Positions 36,459-44,901 are shown, counted from the first letter of the stretch. The stretch: 64,000 bases of DNA from Myxococcales bacterium 68-20 (GCA_001899635.1 MKVQ01000030.1:147875-211874), one strand, 5' to 3'. The notes: generated by a model from the sequence alone, not told the origin. Program-made: numbers and translations.

Positions 36459-37163
36459 GTGACCCCTCTGGTCTTGCTCATCCCCGATAAGCCGGACGCG
36501 GAGCGCGACGCCGTCGCGACAGCGTGGGAGAGCGCGGGCGGTTCGGTCTCGCGGATCGGCAGATTCTGGGAACCGCCCGAAGTGGATCGAGCCCACGCGC
36601 GGGTCTACGGAAACGACACGTTCTGCCTCGTTCTGGCGGAGAAGCTGGCCTTGCACCTGGTGTCTCCTCACGATCGCATCTTGGAGAGCGCCCCCGAGGC
36701 ACTGCTCCATCGTCGTCTGCGAATCACTTCCCTCGGGAAGTTGGGGGGCGAGCCGTTTCCGGTCTTTGTGAAGCCGGTCACGCCCAAGCAATTCAAGAGC
36801 GGTGTCTACGCTTCAAGAGAGGCGCTTGCAGCCGAGACGCACGGCCTCGGACCAGAAGTCGAAGTCATCGTTTCGGAGGTGGTCACTTTCGTCGCCGAAG
36901 CCCGCGCGTTCGTGCTCGATGCATCCGTCAAGACTTGCGCGATCTACGAAGGCAGCGCGGACGCCGAAGACGCCGCGCAGTTCGCGGCGCAGGTCATCCA
37001 CGCGATCGAGCTTCCCCGAACCTGCGTCGTGGACGTCGGACTGCTTCCCGATGGGCGCTGGGCCCTCGTCGAATGCAACGCGACATGGGGAGCCGGGCTC
37101 AACGGTTGTAGCGCCTCGTCCGTAGTGGACTGCATCGCTTCAGCATCGAGTGCAGCCCCCTAG
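36459..37163 (+). CDS. ATP-grasp domain protein (R2K-like)
   Basis: This 234-residue protein appears to have an ATP-grasp fold. The phosphate-binding strand is readable as VFVKPVTPKQFKSGVY, and later acidic metal-ligand segments are EVIVSEVVTFVAEARAFV and VVDVGLLPDGRWALVECNATWGAG. ATP-grasp enzymes ligate a carboxylate to an amine or thiol, or modify a protein. The substrate is not evident. The GTG start at 36459 gives the family-like N-terminus TPLVLLIPDKPD. It lies just after the DUF5063 fragment. Confidence 0.65.
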   Translation: MTPLVLLIPDKPDAERDAVATAWESAGGSVSRIGRFWEPPEVDRAHARVYGNDTFCLVLAEKLALHLVSPHDRILESAPEALLHRRLRITSLGKLGGEPFPVFVKPVTPKQFKSGVYASREALAAETHGLGPEVEVIVSEVVTFVAEARAFVLDASVKTCAIYEGSADAEDAAQFAAQVIHAIELPRTCVVDVGLLPDGRWALVECNATWGAGLNGCSASSVVDCIASASSAAP

Positions 37164-37272
37164 CCCTCCGCCGTCGCCGACTGGCGACGCGATTGGGCCA
37201 AAGCACGGCGCTCCCGGGCGCTCGCCTCGAACGGATAGCCGGTGTGCCCCGTCGCCCGATGGACGTCAGCGC

Positions 37273-38109
37273 TCACAGCGTCGGCAGGATCACGACGAAC
37301 CCCGGCTGGCCGGCCACGGGGCCACCGCCGGAGAAACCGCCACCCTTGCCGCCACTCCCGGCGCCGCCGTCGCCGCCACCGGCACCTCCGGGAGCATTGC
37401 TCACGCCGTTGCTGCCAGGTTTGCCATCGGCGATGTCGAGTCGAACGAGCGCGTTCGTGATCGTCGCGGCGCCTCCGGCGCCGCCGGTTCCCGGCTGGCT
37501 CGGGGTTCCGCTGATCATGCTCCCGCCGGCAGCGCCCCCCTCCGCCGACGCGAGCATGGCCCCGCCCTGGATCTTGACCGAGCTCGTGCCGCCCCCCGTT
37601 GCGTCGACGCGGGGCGGAGGCGCTCCCGAACAGCTCTGGGACGCAGCCCTCCCCGCGGTGCCGGCGGTGACCTCGAGAACCTCACCTGGTGTGACCGCGA
37701 ATATCCCGCGGAGAAGAGCGCCCTCGCCGCCGCCGCCGCCGGACAGACATCCGCCGCTCGCGCCTTGCGCGGAGCCACCGCCGCCTCCGCCGCCGCGCGC
37801 TTCGATGACCAGCTTCGTCACGCCGTCCGGAACCGTGTATGTACCCGAGCTCGCAACGAAGGAGCTGGCGCCCGGCCCCGCAGGTCCTTGCTCTCCGGCG
37901 TCGCCGCGATCCCCGTTCACGCCGGCGGGGCCTCTCGCACCGGGAGCGCCCCCTGCACCAATCTCGCCGGCTGCCCCCGCAGGCCCCTCGGCTCCGACTG
38001 CGCCGGCCGCACCGGCTGGACCGGGCGGTCCTGCCTCGCCGGAACAGGCGCCGACGAGAACGGCAACAACGACGAACCGCAAGCAGCGAACACTCTCGAC
38101 TACGCGCAT
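37273..38109 (-). CDS. Collagen-like Gly-X-Y lipoprotein
   Basis: A signal ends in VLVGACSG (Cys about residue 22), consistent with lipidation. From about residue 26 to 80 runs a collagen-type repeat (GPPGPAGAAGAVGAEGPAG, then G-X-Y to GEQGPAGPG). The remainder is Gly-rich, with GGGGGGG stretches and two regions of beta-type sequence such as SSGTYTVPDGVTKLVIEA. The protein is probably exposed on the surface. I chose the ATG at 38109 because AGAGG lies about 8 bases upstream. Low complexity makes any homology claim weak. Confidence 0.75.
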   Translation of the reverse strand: MRVVESVRCLRFVVVAVLVGACSGEAGPPGPAGAAGAVGAEGPAGAAGEIGAGGAPGARGPAGVNGDRGDAGEQGPAGPGASSFVASSGTYTVPDGVTKLVIEARGGGGGGGSAQGASGGCLSGGGGGEGALLRGIFAVTPGEVLEVTAGTAGRAASQSCSGAPPPRVDATGGGTSSVKIQGGAMLASAEGGAAGGSMISGTPSQPGTGGAGGAATITNALVRLDIADGKPGSNGVSNAPGGAGGGDGGAGSGGKGGGFSGGGPVAGQPGFVVILPTL

Positions 38110-38336
38110 CAGCACCTCTGTTCACTCACTCGCGAGGCGAGCGAAGGCACGAACGCTCTGTGAAACGAGCGCACGACTTCATACTCCACCGTCACGCGAG
38201 GTCTCCACCGATCTTCTTCGTGCGATGGCACGAGATCCGTGCGTGCTCGCCCCCCGCGTGCGGCCTCCGCGAGCGCCTTCTCTTTCCGACGAAGCTCGCG
38301 TTCAAGCTCCCTCGACCGTGTTGCCCGAGACTGCAA

Positions 38337-38557
38337 TGCGGTCGATCAGGATCCGCACGTAGGACGGCGAGCTTGGCTTCCTGCGATCAGCCCATCGTGA
38401 CGACGACCTTGCCCTTCGCGCGGCCTTTCTCGAGGTAGGCGAACGCCTCGGCGATCTTGGCGAAGGAAAAGACTCGGTCGACGACGACCTCGAGCTTCTT
38501 CGCGTCGATGAGAGAGGCAAGCACTTCGAGGTCCTTCCCGCTCGGTCGCATGAACAG
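38337..38557. repeat. 221-bp repeat A (copy of 43421-43641)
   Basis: This block matches 43421-43641 over 221 bases with six mismatches by my count and no gaps. It covers the last part of an oxidoreductase gene and its 3' flank; weaker similarity continues back to about 38311. It shows that part of the 43.4-44.5 kb locus was copied here. Confidence 0.9.
38387..38557 (-). pseudogene. C-terminal fragment of a zinc-type/quinone oxidoreductase
   Basis: Reading from about 38557 to the stop at 38387 gives LFMRPSGKDLEVLASLIDAK and on to KGKVVVTMG, which differs at only two or three residues from the end of the intact enzyme encoded at 43471-44475. The first 280 residues are missing. Upstream in the same frame the sequence is not homologous. 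It is a duplicated gene fragment and is not expected to be functional. Confidence 0.85.
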
Positions 38558-39117
38558 GGTGTCGGAGCCACGACTTGCGCCTCCGCCCGCCGCGCGTGGC
38601 GCTTGCGTCCTCTTCCCGCCCCGGACGACGTGCGTGCCCGGCTCGAAGACAAGGAGCGCGGCGCGCGCTCCCACCTTGGCCACGTCGTTCGGCCGTGAGC
38701 TTGCTTCGGTCCTCCGCGAAGGCGCAACCCAGCTGCGCCGATCCTGGAAGGCCGAAGCGGTCGGCTCACACGAGCAGGCTTGGACCGGAGATTCACGCCC
38801 GCTCGCCCAACGGGCGGGCGTGAATCGGAGGACAATGCAAGTGAGCACCGCTAGAGCTCGTGTGCTCGAGCGAACGCGCGCAGGCCCCGCGGACGAGCAC
38901 GTCTTGAAGCGAACGGTAGCGCGTCGAAGTCGGCCCGCACTTTGGACACGGAAACAGCGCTCCGAACTCTGTGTAGACCACCTCCTTCGGAGCCCACTCC
39001 GGAAGCTCGACGTGTGCCAGCGGCCCCCCCGCTCGGCAATGGTTGGATGAACGGCGCTTGCCACCGCTCTGGGCTGGCAGCCAGAGGCTTCGCGCGGAGG
39101 GGACACGCGCTCGAACT
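38558..39117. pseudogene. Degenerate region with gene relics
   Basis: No intact gene fits here. On the minus strand the frame from about 39030 to 38793 reads ELPEWAPKEVVYT followed by a CPKCG motif and then stops. ELPEWAPKE is also found in the relic at 44549-44858. The nucleotides at 38971-39014 match 44574-44617 at 41 of 44 positions, so both ends of this segment are copied from the 43.4-44.6 kb locus. The 400 bases between carry no homology to it. Confidence 0.55.
38790..38826. repeat. Perfect inverted repeat in the degenerate region
   Basis: GATTCACGCCC at 38790-38800 is the reverse complement of GGGCGTGAATC at 38816-38826. Inside, GCCC-AAC-GGGC forms a second stem. It is too long to be chance in this length and has no T-run. 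It may be the trace of a terminator or a mobile element end. Confidence 0.7.
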
Positions 39118-40077
39118 TCACCGTTTCGGAGGTCGCCTCGTGTTCGAGCGCATGCTCGCTCCGCGAGCCGTCGCTCCGGACTTGATGGGGGGGCGGACCT
39201 CCTGCGCGCTTTCGATCAGTGCGCGTACGGCGGACGTACCCGAGTCTTTGGCGCGCCACGTGACGAACTCGCTCAGGTGGATGTGGAGGTCTTCGACAGG
39301 TCGCCAGGTCATCGAGGTCTGCGAGGCCAAGTCGGAAATGTTCTCGCCGACGAAGGTGATCGCGTCGCCGATCGCGACCAGCGCCATGAGCGCCTCGAGA
39401 TCGATCACCTCCGCCGTCACGTGCAGCGTCACGCCCTGCTCGTATGCCGCAGTGATGAGGTCCGCGTGCAGACGCGGATAGAGCTGACGTGGCTGAAGGA
39501 GCACGCGCTCGGTTTCCAGATCGCGCAGCCGAATCTTCTTGAGACCCGCCAGTCGGTGGTAGGGCGACAGGAGCAAACCCAATCGATCGCGGGTCATCTC
39601 CAGGTGGCCGAGGACGTCGTCGGTCGGCGCATAGGCGCCGTAGCCAAAGGCAATCGTGCCCTGCCGTAGCGCCGCCCACTGCTCGACGCTGCTCATCGGC
39701 AGGAGCTGCAAGCCGAGGCGTGGTGTGCGCCTCCTGAACGCGGCGACGAGGGAGAGGAGCGCCCCCATGAAGGTCGTCCCCGTCTCGAAGCCGATGACGA
39801 CAGTGCCGAGTCGCCCTTCGGCGATCCCTTTGGCCTCGTCGACGGCCGCATCGACACTCGCCAAGATGCTGCGGGCTCTCTCCGCGAAGGTCTTCCCAGC
39901 GGTGGTGAGCTTGATGCCTCGCCCCTCGGGCTCGAAGAGCGCCACTCCCATCTCCTCCTCGAGGTCCTTCATTTGACGGCTCAGCGGAGACTGGGAAACG
40001 TGGAGCCGATCGGCCGCGCGTCGAAAGCTCTGCTCCTCGGCGATGGTCACGAAGTAGCGCAGGTGTCGGAGTTCCAT
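39118..40077 (-). CDS. LysR-family transcription regulator
   Basis: A 319-residue LTTR. The N-terminal winged HTH spans residues 1-60 (LRHLRYFVTIAEEQSFRRAA, SQSPLSRQMKDLEEEMG). The ligand domain (90-300) is BenM/CatM-like in its flow but the inducer is unknown. It diverges from the FAD-monooxygenase/reductase pair, with an 84-base gap that contains a palindrome ATTGG-T-CCAAT. LysR proteins normally activate the divergent operon and repress themselves. The C-terminal tail is basic and low in structure. Confidence 0.88.
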   Translation of the reverse strand: MELRHLRYFVTIAEEQSFRRAADRLHVSQSPLSRQMKDLEEEMGVALFEPEGRGIKLTTAGKTFAERARSILASVDAAVDEAKGIAEGRLGTVVIGFETGTTFMGALLSLVAAFRRRTPRLGLQLLPMSSVEQWAALRQGTIAFGYGAYAPTDDVLGHLEMTRDRLGLLLSPYHRLAGLKKIRLRDLETERVLLQPRQLYPRLHADLITAAYEQGVTLHVTAEVIDLEALMALVAIGDAITFVGENISDLASQTSMTWRPVEDLHIHLSEFVTWRAKDSGTSAVRALIESAQEVRPPIKSGATARGASMRSNTRRPPKR

Positions 40078-40106
40078 GGGATCGATACTTGCTCAAAAGG
40101 CATCAT

Positions 40107-40117
40107 ATTGGTCCAAT
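40107..40117. promoter_or_regulatory. Palindrome in LysR/monooxygenase intergenic gap, candidate LTTR site
   Basis: ATTGG-T-CCAAT at 40107-40117 is a perfect 5-1-5 inverted repeat, 29 bases from the LysR start and 44 bases from the monooxygenase start. Its position suits an LTTR activation site. Confidence 0.45.
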
Positions 40118-40161
40118 CAATGTCTTGGACGGCTCGATGCCGGAGGCCTACTCAATGTCCC

Positions 40162-41337
40162 ATGAGCTCCTCGAGTCCAAAGTCCCCTCGCGTGCTGGTC
40201 TCAGGCGCCAGCATCGCCGGCCTCACCACCGCGTACTGGCTTACGCGTTACGGCTTCGACGTCACGGTCGTCGAACGTGCGTCCCACCTGCGGCCGGGTG
40301 GCCATGCGCTCGACGTGCGAGGCCCTGCCCTCGAGGTCGCGGAGCGAATGGGGATCCTCTCCACGATCCGTGATCGCAGCACGAAGCTGACGGGCATCGC
40401 CGTCGTGGACGCGAACGGTGACGAGCTCTTTCGCAGCACCGAGAGCACTTTGACGGGTGGCTGGCTCGACAGCCCCGATGTCGAGATCCTGCGCGACGAC
40501 CTCTGTCGGGTGCTTCATGAGACGGTCGGGGACCGCGTCGAATACCTCTTCGGCGACTTCATCACGTCGGTCGCCCAGGACGAGTCGGGCGTCGACGTCA
40601 CCTTCGCGGCCGAGCGGCCCCGTCGCTTCGAGCTCGTGATCGGCGCGGACGGCGTCGGCTCTGGCGTTCGGCGGATCGCCTTCGGACCCGACGACCAATT
40701 CCTTCGCGCCATCGGCGACCTTCACGTCGCGACCTTCGGCATGCCGAACTTCCTCGGCCTCGAGCGCTGGCAAGTGATGTATCAGCCCCCCGACTCCGTC
40801 GGCGCGCTCGTCATGGGATTGCGGAAGGACGCCGAGACGAGGACGTACCTCGGCTTCAACGCCCCCGGGGGGCTCGACTACGACTTTCGCGATATCGACG
40901 CGCAGAAGCGGCTCCTGGCCGATCGCGCGGCAGGCGCAGGTTGGGTGATCCCGCAGATCGTCGAGCACATGATGGGTGCGCGCGACTTCCACTTCTACTC
41001 CCTGAGCCAGGTCCGCATGAGCGGTTGGGCACGCGGGCGGATCGTGTTGACCGGCGACGCCGGCTACGCCGTCTCGCTGGGGACGGGTCAGGCCACCTCG
41101 GTCGCGATGGTCGGCGCCTACGTGCTGGCCGGTGAGCTCGCCGCGCACAGGGCTGATCTGGTCGCCGGCCTTGCCGCGTACGAAGACGGCCTGCGCGCCT
41201 ACGTGCTGCGCAATCAGGATGTCGCGCTCGAGCAGAACACGAAGCCTGACGAACCCGCGGGCGGCATCCCCGACTTCGGCGCGCTGACGCTGCCGTTCTC
41301 GTTCAAGAGCTATGACGAGCTCGCGGGGCGTCGATGA
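40162..41337 (+). CDS. FAD-dependent monooxygenase (PHBH/TetX type)
   Basis: A 391-residue flavoprotein hydroxylase. The N-terminal GxGxxG-like dinucleotide motif reads VSGASIAGLTTAYWL. The DG motif is GADGVGSGVRR, and the GD motif near the C-terminus is VLTGDAGYAVS. These are the group A monooxygenase landmarks. Such enzymes use NAD(P)H directly and hydroxylate an aromatic or polyketide-like substrate. The substrate here is unknown. The ATG at 40162 is internal to a longer open frame. It overlaps the next gene by four bases (ATGA), giving a coupled pair with a SIP-type reductase and divergent LysR control. Confidence 0.85.
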   Translation: MSSSSPKSPRVLVSGASIAGLTTAYWLTRYGFDVTVVERASHLRPGGHALDVRGPALEVAERMGILSTIRDRSTKLTGIAVVDANGDELFRSTESTLTGGWLDSPDVEILRDDLCRVLHETVGDRVEYLFGDFITSVAQDESGVDVTFAAERPRRFELVIGADGVGSGVRRIAFGPDDQFLRAIGDLHVATFGMPNFLGLERWQVMYQPPDSVGALVMGLRKDAETRTYLGFNAPGGLDYDFRDIDAQKRLLADRAAGAGWVIPQIVEHMMGARDFHFYSLSQVRMSGWARGRIVLTGDAGYAVSLGTGQATSVAMVGAYVLAGELAAHRADLVAGLAAYEDGLRAYVLRNQDVALEQNTKPDEPAGGIPDFGALTLPFSFKSYDELAGRR

Positions 41338-42098
41338 GCTCCACGACCGGTCCGTCGCGTCCGCAGAGACCCGGTCGCTTGGTGTCGCTGCTCCTGGACC
41401 TCTCCACGCGGCAAGCCGAGGTCCGGCACGTCGAAGCGATCGGTGCCCACTTCCGCTTGATCACCCTCGAGGGAGAGCAACTCCGGGGGCAGCGGTGGAC
41501 GCCCGGCGACATGGTGCAGATCATCCTCTCGGGCGCGACGTTGTTGGGGCCCTGGGAGCTTCGATCGTACACGCCGCTCGCGTTCGATGCCGAGACGGGG
41601 GCTGCCAAGGTACTCGGCTATGTCCACGGGCAAGGCCCTGGGGCTGACTGGTTTGCGTCGGTGGGCGCGGGAACACGCTGTCGCATCGTGGGGCCCCGCT
41701 ACGCGCTCTCGCTGCCGAAGGCGGCGCGGCAGGCTGTCTTCTTCGGAGACGAAACCTCGTTCAGCACTGCCATCGCGATGCGTGAGACACCCGCCGGCTA
41801 TCGCGATGTGCGCTTCATCTTCGAGGTGAACTCCATCGAAGACGCGCGGGTGGTTGTCGAGCGATTTGGCATGGAGGACGCCGCCAAGCTCGTCGTCCGA
41901 GAAGAGGGTGACCGCCATCTCGCGGCCGTCGAGCGCGAGATGCTGGACGCGTACCGCACTGCTGAAGCGTCGCACGGGGTGCTGACAGGCAAGGCATCGT
42001 CGATTCAGCGCCTGTACAAAGCGCTCAAGGAGGCCGGAGTACAGGGGCGCCAATTGACCAACGTCGCCTACTGGGCGCCGGGAAAGAAGGGACTCTAG
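41334..42098 (+). CDS. Siderophore-interacting-protein-like (FNR-fold) FAD/NAD(P)H reductase
   Basis: A 254-residue protein similar to SIP/ViuB flavin reductases. The FAD-binding motif is LRSYTPLAF and the NAD(P)H part contains FFGDETSFSTAIA. An Arg-rich segment and acidic strands follow as in ferric-siderophore reductases, but no siderophore genes are near. Its ATG overlaps the stop of the FAD-monooxygenase (ATGA). It may supply reduced flavin or electrons to that enzyme; the pairing is unusual because group A monooxygenases do not need it. Confidence 0.75.
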   Translation: MSSTTGPSRPQRPGRLVSLLLDLSTRQAEVRHVEAIGAHFRLITLEGEQLRGQRWTPGDMVQIILSGATLLGPWELRSYTPLAFDAETGAAKVLGYVHGQGPGADWFASVGAGTRCRIVGPRYALSLPKAARQAVFFGDETSFSTAIAMRETPAGYRDVRFIFEVNSIEDARVVVERFGMEDAAKLVVREEGDRHLAAVEREMLDAYRTAEASHGVLTGKASSIQRLYKALKEAGVQGRQLTNVAYWAPGKKGL

Positions 42099-42113
42099 TT
42101 AGCCTCCACCCAT

Positions 42114-42870
42114 TCACACAACTGCGAGCGTCGTGGACCGGCAGAGCCCGTGGTACGGCGGGAAGCCGATCTCGACCTCGTTCAGCGCGGTGTCGCTGGC
42201 GAGCGAGCGGAAGTCGCCGAGATCGTCACGGGTGCCCCTCGCGGAGCATATGACCTCGGCGAGTTCGGTGCGACCGCCACCGCCGTCCACGTAGAGCCGA
42301 GTGCGGCCCGTCTCGGGATTGGTGGACTCGCGGCCCCAGGGCATCGCCTGCTTGATGGCCTCGGGGTCTTCGAGCGCCTCGATGCTGACGAAGCGCCGGA
42401 GGGCGTCGGCCACCGAGAACGTCTTGCCGTGCAAGTAGCGGCAGATGTTCTTGGTCTGCTCGTCGAGCACGGCCTCGATGCGGTGCTGCCGGATGCCCGC
42501 CTCCGCGTAGCTGCTCATCTGCGCGTGCTAACGCCCCTGCGCGATGAACGACGCGGCCACGGTCTCCCAGTAGAACGGCGCCCGCTCGACCAGCGCCGCG
42601 CGGGCGGCCCGCTCGAGGCTCTCGGCGATGTCGTCACGCCCGAGGCCTTCCTCGAGCCGCGGCGAAGGTCGACGAAGCTGTATCGAAGCAGGCAAAGCGA
42701 AGAAGGCGTCAAGCTTCGCGCGTTCGAGGAGCGCGTCCCGACGAAGCACCGCGAGGCGTTCGGAGACCTGTTCGGCGGTCGGCGGCTCCTTCACACCGAC
42801 GGCGAGCCGCTCGAGCGCGATCGCGTCCCGGACCTTCTCCCGCGCGTCCTCAGCCTCGAAGTCGGTGACA
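42114..42870 (-). pseudogene. Phage Mu-F/SPP1-gp7-like minor head protein, interrupted by an in-frame TAG
   Basis: On the minus strand one continuous frame runs from about 42870 to the stop at 42114, broken only by a TAG at 42528-42530. The part after the TAG has the C-terminal signature of Phage_Mu_F domains: AEAGIRQHRIEAVLDEQTKN followed by ICRYLHGKTFSV, and near the end PPYHGLCRSTT. Expected positions of the Asp-Glu-x-T, CRYLHGK and PPYHxxCR motifs match minor head proteins. Only one half of the gene is recognisable and no other phage gene is near. The 5' end is cut by the lipoprotein copy at 42875. Suppression or readthrough of the TAG is possible but unlikely. Confidence 0.65.
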
Positions 42871-42874
42871 CCCC

Positions 42875-43356
42875 ATGCTCTACTCCACGTTCCGATCCAT
42901 CGCGAAGCCCATCTCGCTCTCGCTTGGCTGCGCTCTCCTCGCTGCTTGTGTCAGCGACGAGTCCGCCGCGAAGCCGCTCGCCGATGGGCCTGACGCTGCG
43001 TCGACGGCCGATGCGGCGAGCCAGCCGGGATCCGACGCGGGGCCAGGCGTGGACGCGAGCACCGGGAGCACCATCGCCGGCAAGGTCGTGTGGCAGTACG
43101 CGAACGTCGCCGGAGCGAAGATCGTCATCGGCAACAAGAGCGCGACGACCGACGACAAAGGCGCCTTCGCAATTGCCGATGTGGCGGTGCCGTACGATCT
43201 CCACGTGATCCTCCCGTCCGAAATTCGTGGAGCTCCGCCGGAGACGACTGCGTGTACACGGCATACGTCTCGTCGGACGGCGACGGCAGCACGCAATTCC
43301 GGCTCATCACCACCGGCACGACGTTCTCCTTCTCCGTCCGCGTCCGCGTCGAGTGA
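42875..43356 (+). pseudogene. Internally deleted copy of the lipoprotein gene at 44902
   Basis: It starts like the intact gene (MLYSTFRSIAKP, lipobox LAAC) and matches it to base 43224. There the sequence jumps to the equivalent of 46015 in the intact copy, a 757-base deletion, and continues to about 43320 before diverging. The deletion is not a multiple of three, so the downstream part (AGDDCVYTAYVSSDGDG...) is out of frame. The product would be a truncated lipoprotein of at best about 117 correct residues. Confidence 0.85.
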
Positions 43357-43420
43357 CCGAACCGCCGCGGAGCCTCACGAAGGCCGGGCCACGATCTCGA
43401 CCGTCTTGCCCCAGACTAGC

Positions 43421-43641
43421 TGCGGTCGATCAGGATCCGCACGTAGGACGGCGAGCTTGGCTTCCTGCCATCAGCCCATCGTGACGACGACCTTGCCCTT
43501 CGCGCGGCCTTTCTCGAGGTAGGCGAACGCCTCAGCGATCTTGGCGAAGGAGAAGACTTGGTCGACGACGACCTCGAGCTTCTTCGCGTCGACGAGCGAG
43601 GCAAGCACTTCGAGGTCCTTCCCGCTCGGTCGCATGAACAG
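43421..43641. repeat. 221-bp repeat B (copy of 38337-38557)
   Basis: Matches repeat A at 38337-38557 with six mismatches. This copy contains the 3' end of the intact oxidoreductase gene, so it is the likely source. Confidence 0.9.
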
Positions 43642-44475
43642 ATAGCGGTAGGCGACGCCGGCGCGCCACGCGCGGAAGCGGAGGCCTGCGCTCACGATCC
43701 AGAACAGGGTCGCGAGGCCAGCGCCGCGATGGAGATCTTTCGTGGCCGTTGTCGGCTCGGGAAGACCGGCGATACTCACGACCTTGCCGCCGCGCCGGAC
43801 CACCGAGAAAGCGCCCTCGAGCGTGTCGCCTCCGACGAGGTCGAACGCCGCGTCGTAGTCGCGGAGCTCCTTCGTGAAGTCCTGCGTGGTGTAGTCGACG
43901 ACGACATCCGCGCCGAGACGTTCGACGAGGGCCCGGCCACGGGGCGACGCCGTCGTCGCGACGGTCGCTCCGAGGTGCTTCGCGATCTGGAGCGCGAACG
44001 TCCCGACTCCGCCCGCGGCGCCTGGAATGAACACGCGCATGCCTTCCTCGACCGCGAGCTCGTCGCGAAGCGCCTGAAGCGCCGTGAGCGAGGCGAGCGG
44101 CATCGCCGCAGCGTGGACGAAGTCGAGCGAGGCCGGCTTCTTGGCAACGAGATCTTCGTGGACGCACGCGGTCTCGGCGAAAGCACCGAGGCGTTCCTTC
44201 GCGACGCGGGCGAAGACCTCGTCGCCAGGGCGAAACCGCGTCACTCCCTCCCCCACCGACACGACCACGCCCGAGAGCTCGCAGCCGAGGACGACAGGAA
44301 GCGCGTACCGATTGATGAGACGGAGCTTGCCCTCGCGCGTCTTGAAGTCGACGGGGTTCAAACCAGCCGCCTTCACGTCGATCCGGACCTCGCCACGTCC
44401 CGGCTCGGGGACAGGCACCTCGCGGAGCGAGGCGACGTCGGGGCCGCCGTACCCGGTGAGAACGAACGCGCGCAT
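43471..44475 (-). CDS. NADP-dependent quinone/zinc-type oxidoreductase (MDR family)
   Basis: A 334-residue medium-chain dehydrogenase/reductase. The N-terminal catalytic fold includes GLNPVDFKTREG and the proline-rich VLGCELSGVVVSVG. The Rossmann part contains GAAGGVGTFALQIAKHLGA, and VVDYTTQDF follows. I see no clear structural zinc Cys cluster, so it is probably a quinone oxidoreductase type. The start is one of two ATGs at 44475 and 44478. No operon partner is apparent; it sits between the deleted and intact lipoprotein copies. Confidence 0.87.
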   Translation of the reverse strand: MRAFVLTGYGGPDVASLREVPVPEPGRGEVRIDVKAAGLNPVDFKTREGKLRLINRYALPVVLGCELSGVVVSVGEGVTRFRPGDEVFARVAKERLGAFAETACVHEDLVAKKPASLDFVHAAAMPLASLTALQALRDELAVEEGMRVFIPGAAGGVGTFALQIAKHLGATVATTASPRGRALVERLGADVVVDYTTQDFTKELRDYDAAFDLVGGDTLEGAFSVVRRGGKVVSIAGLPEPTTATKDLHRGAGLATLFWIVSAGLRFRAWRAGVAYRYLFMRPSGKDLEVLASLVDAKKLEVVVDQVFSFAKIAEAFAYLEKGRAKGKVVVTMG

Positions 44476-44548
44476 CATAGGACTGGCCGCACGATAGCAC
44501 CGGTCCCATACGCTCGACTCGCGGCGGCCCCCGGCATCGCGTGGCACT

Positions 44549-44858
44549 TCACTGAACCGGCGCGGCGAGCGCCGTGTAGACCGCCTCCTTCGGAGCCCAC
44601 TCGGGAAGCTCGCCGTGCTCGATCCCCTGAGGAACTGAAGAATGCGTGGCTCGTCGAGGACTCCCGGTTGGATTTCGATCACCTCGTGCGTGAAGCGGTC
44701 GCGCTGAGGCAAGCGCTCAACCGGCGTCGAGCTGGGCCGTGTTGGACGTGGTGCCAGCGCGTCGCGTTGTGCGCGCCGTAGAGATCGAGGTGCGCGGCCA
44801 TCGTGTCTCGGGCCGGCAGGCCGTCGACGAGGAGGAGAATTTGGACGGCATCGACCAT
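44549..44858 (-). pseudogene. Decayed gene, reading frame split over three phases
   Basis: From an ATG at 44858 the minus strand reads MVDAVQILLLVDGLPARDTM and on to RWHHVQHGP, then stops. A second phase reads RFTHEVIEIQPGVLDEPRIL, and a third reads GIEHGELPEWAPKEAVYTAL and stops at 44549. All three look like real protein and follow in order, so one gene with at least two frameshifts is the simplest reading. I do not recognise the family. The third part also occurs in the relic at 38971-39014. Confidence 0.5.
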
Positions 44859-44901
44859 CTGGACGATGCCATGGGTGTCGCACCCGCGGGAAACTCATCG
44901 C

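Noticed and set aside
37273-38109. Gly-rich repeats read as a CRISPR or DNA repeat array
   Set aside because: The repetition comes from Gly-X-Y codons in one reading frame; there are no spaced identical repeats.
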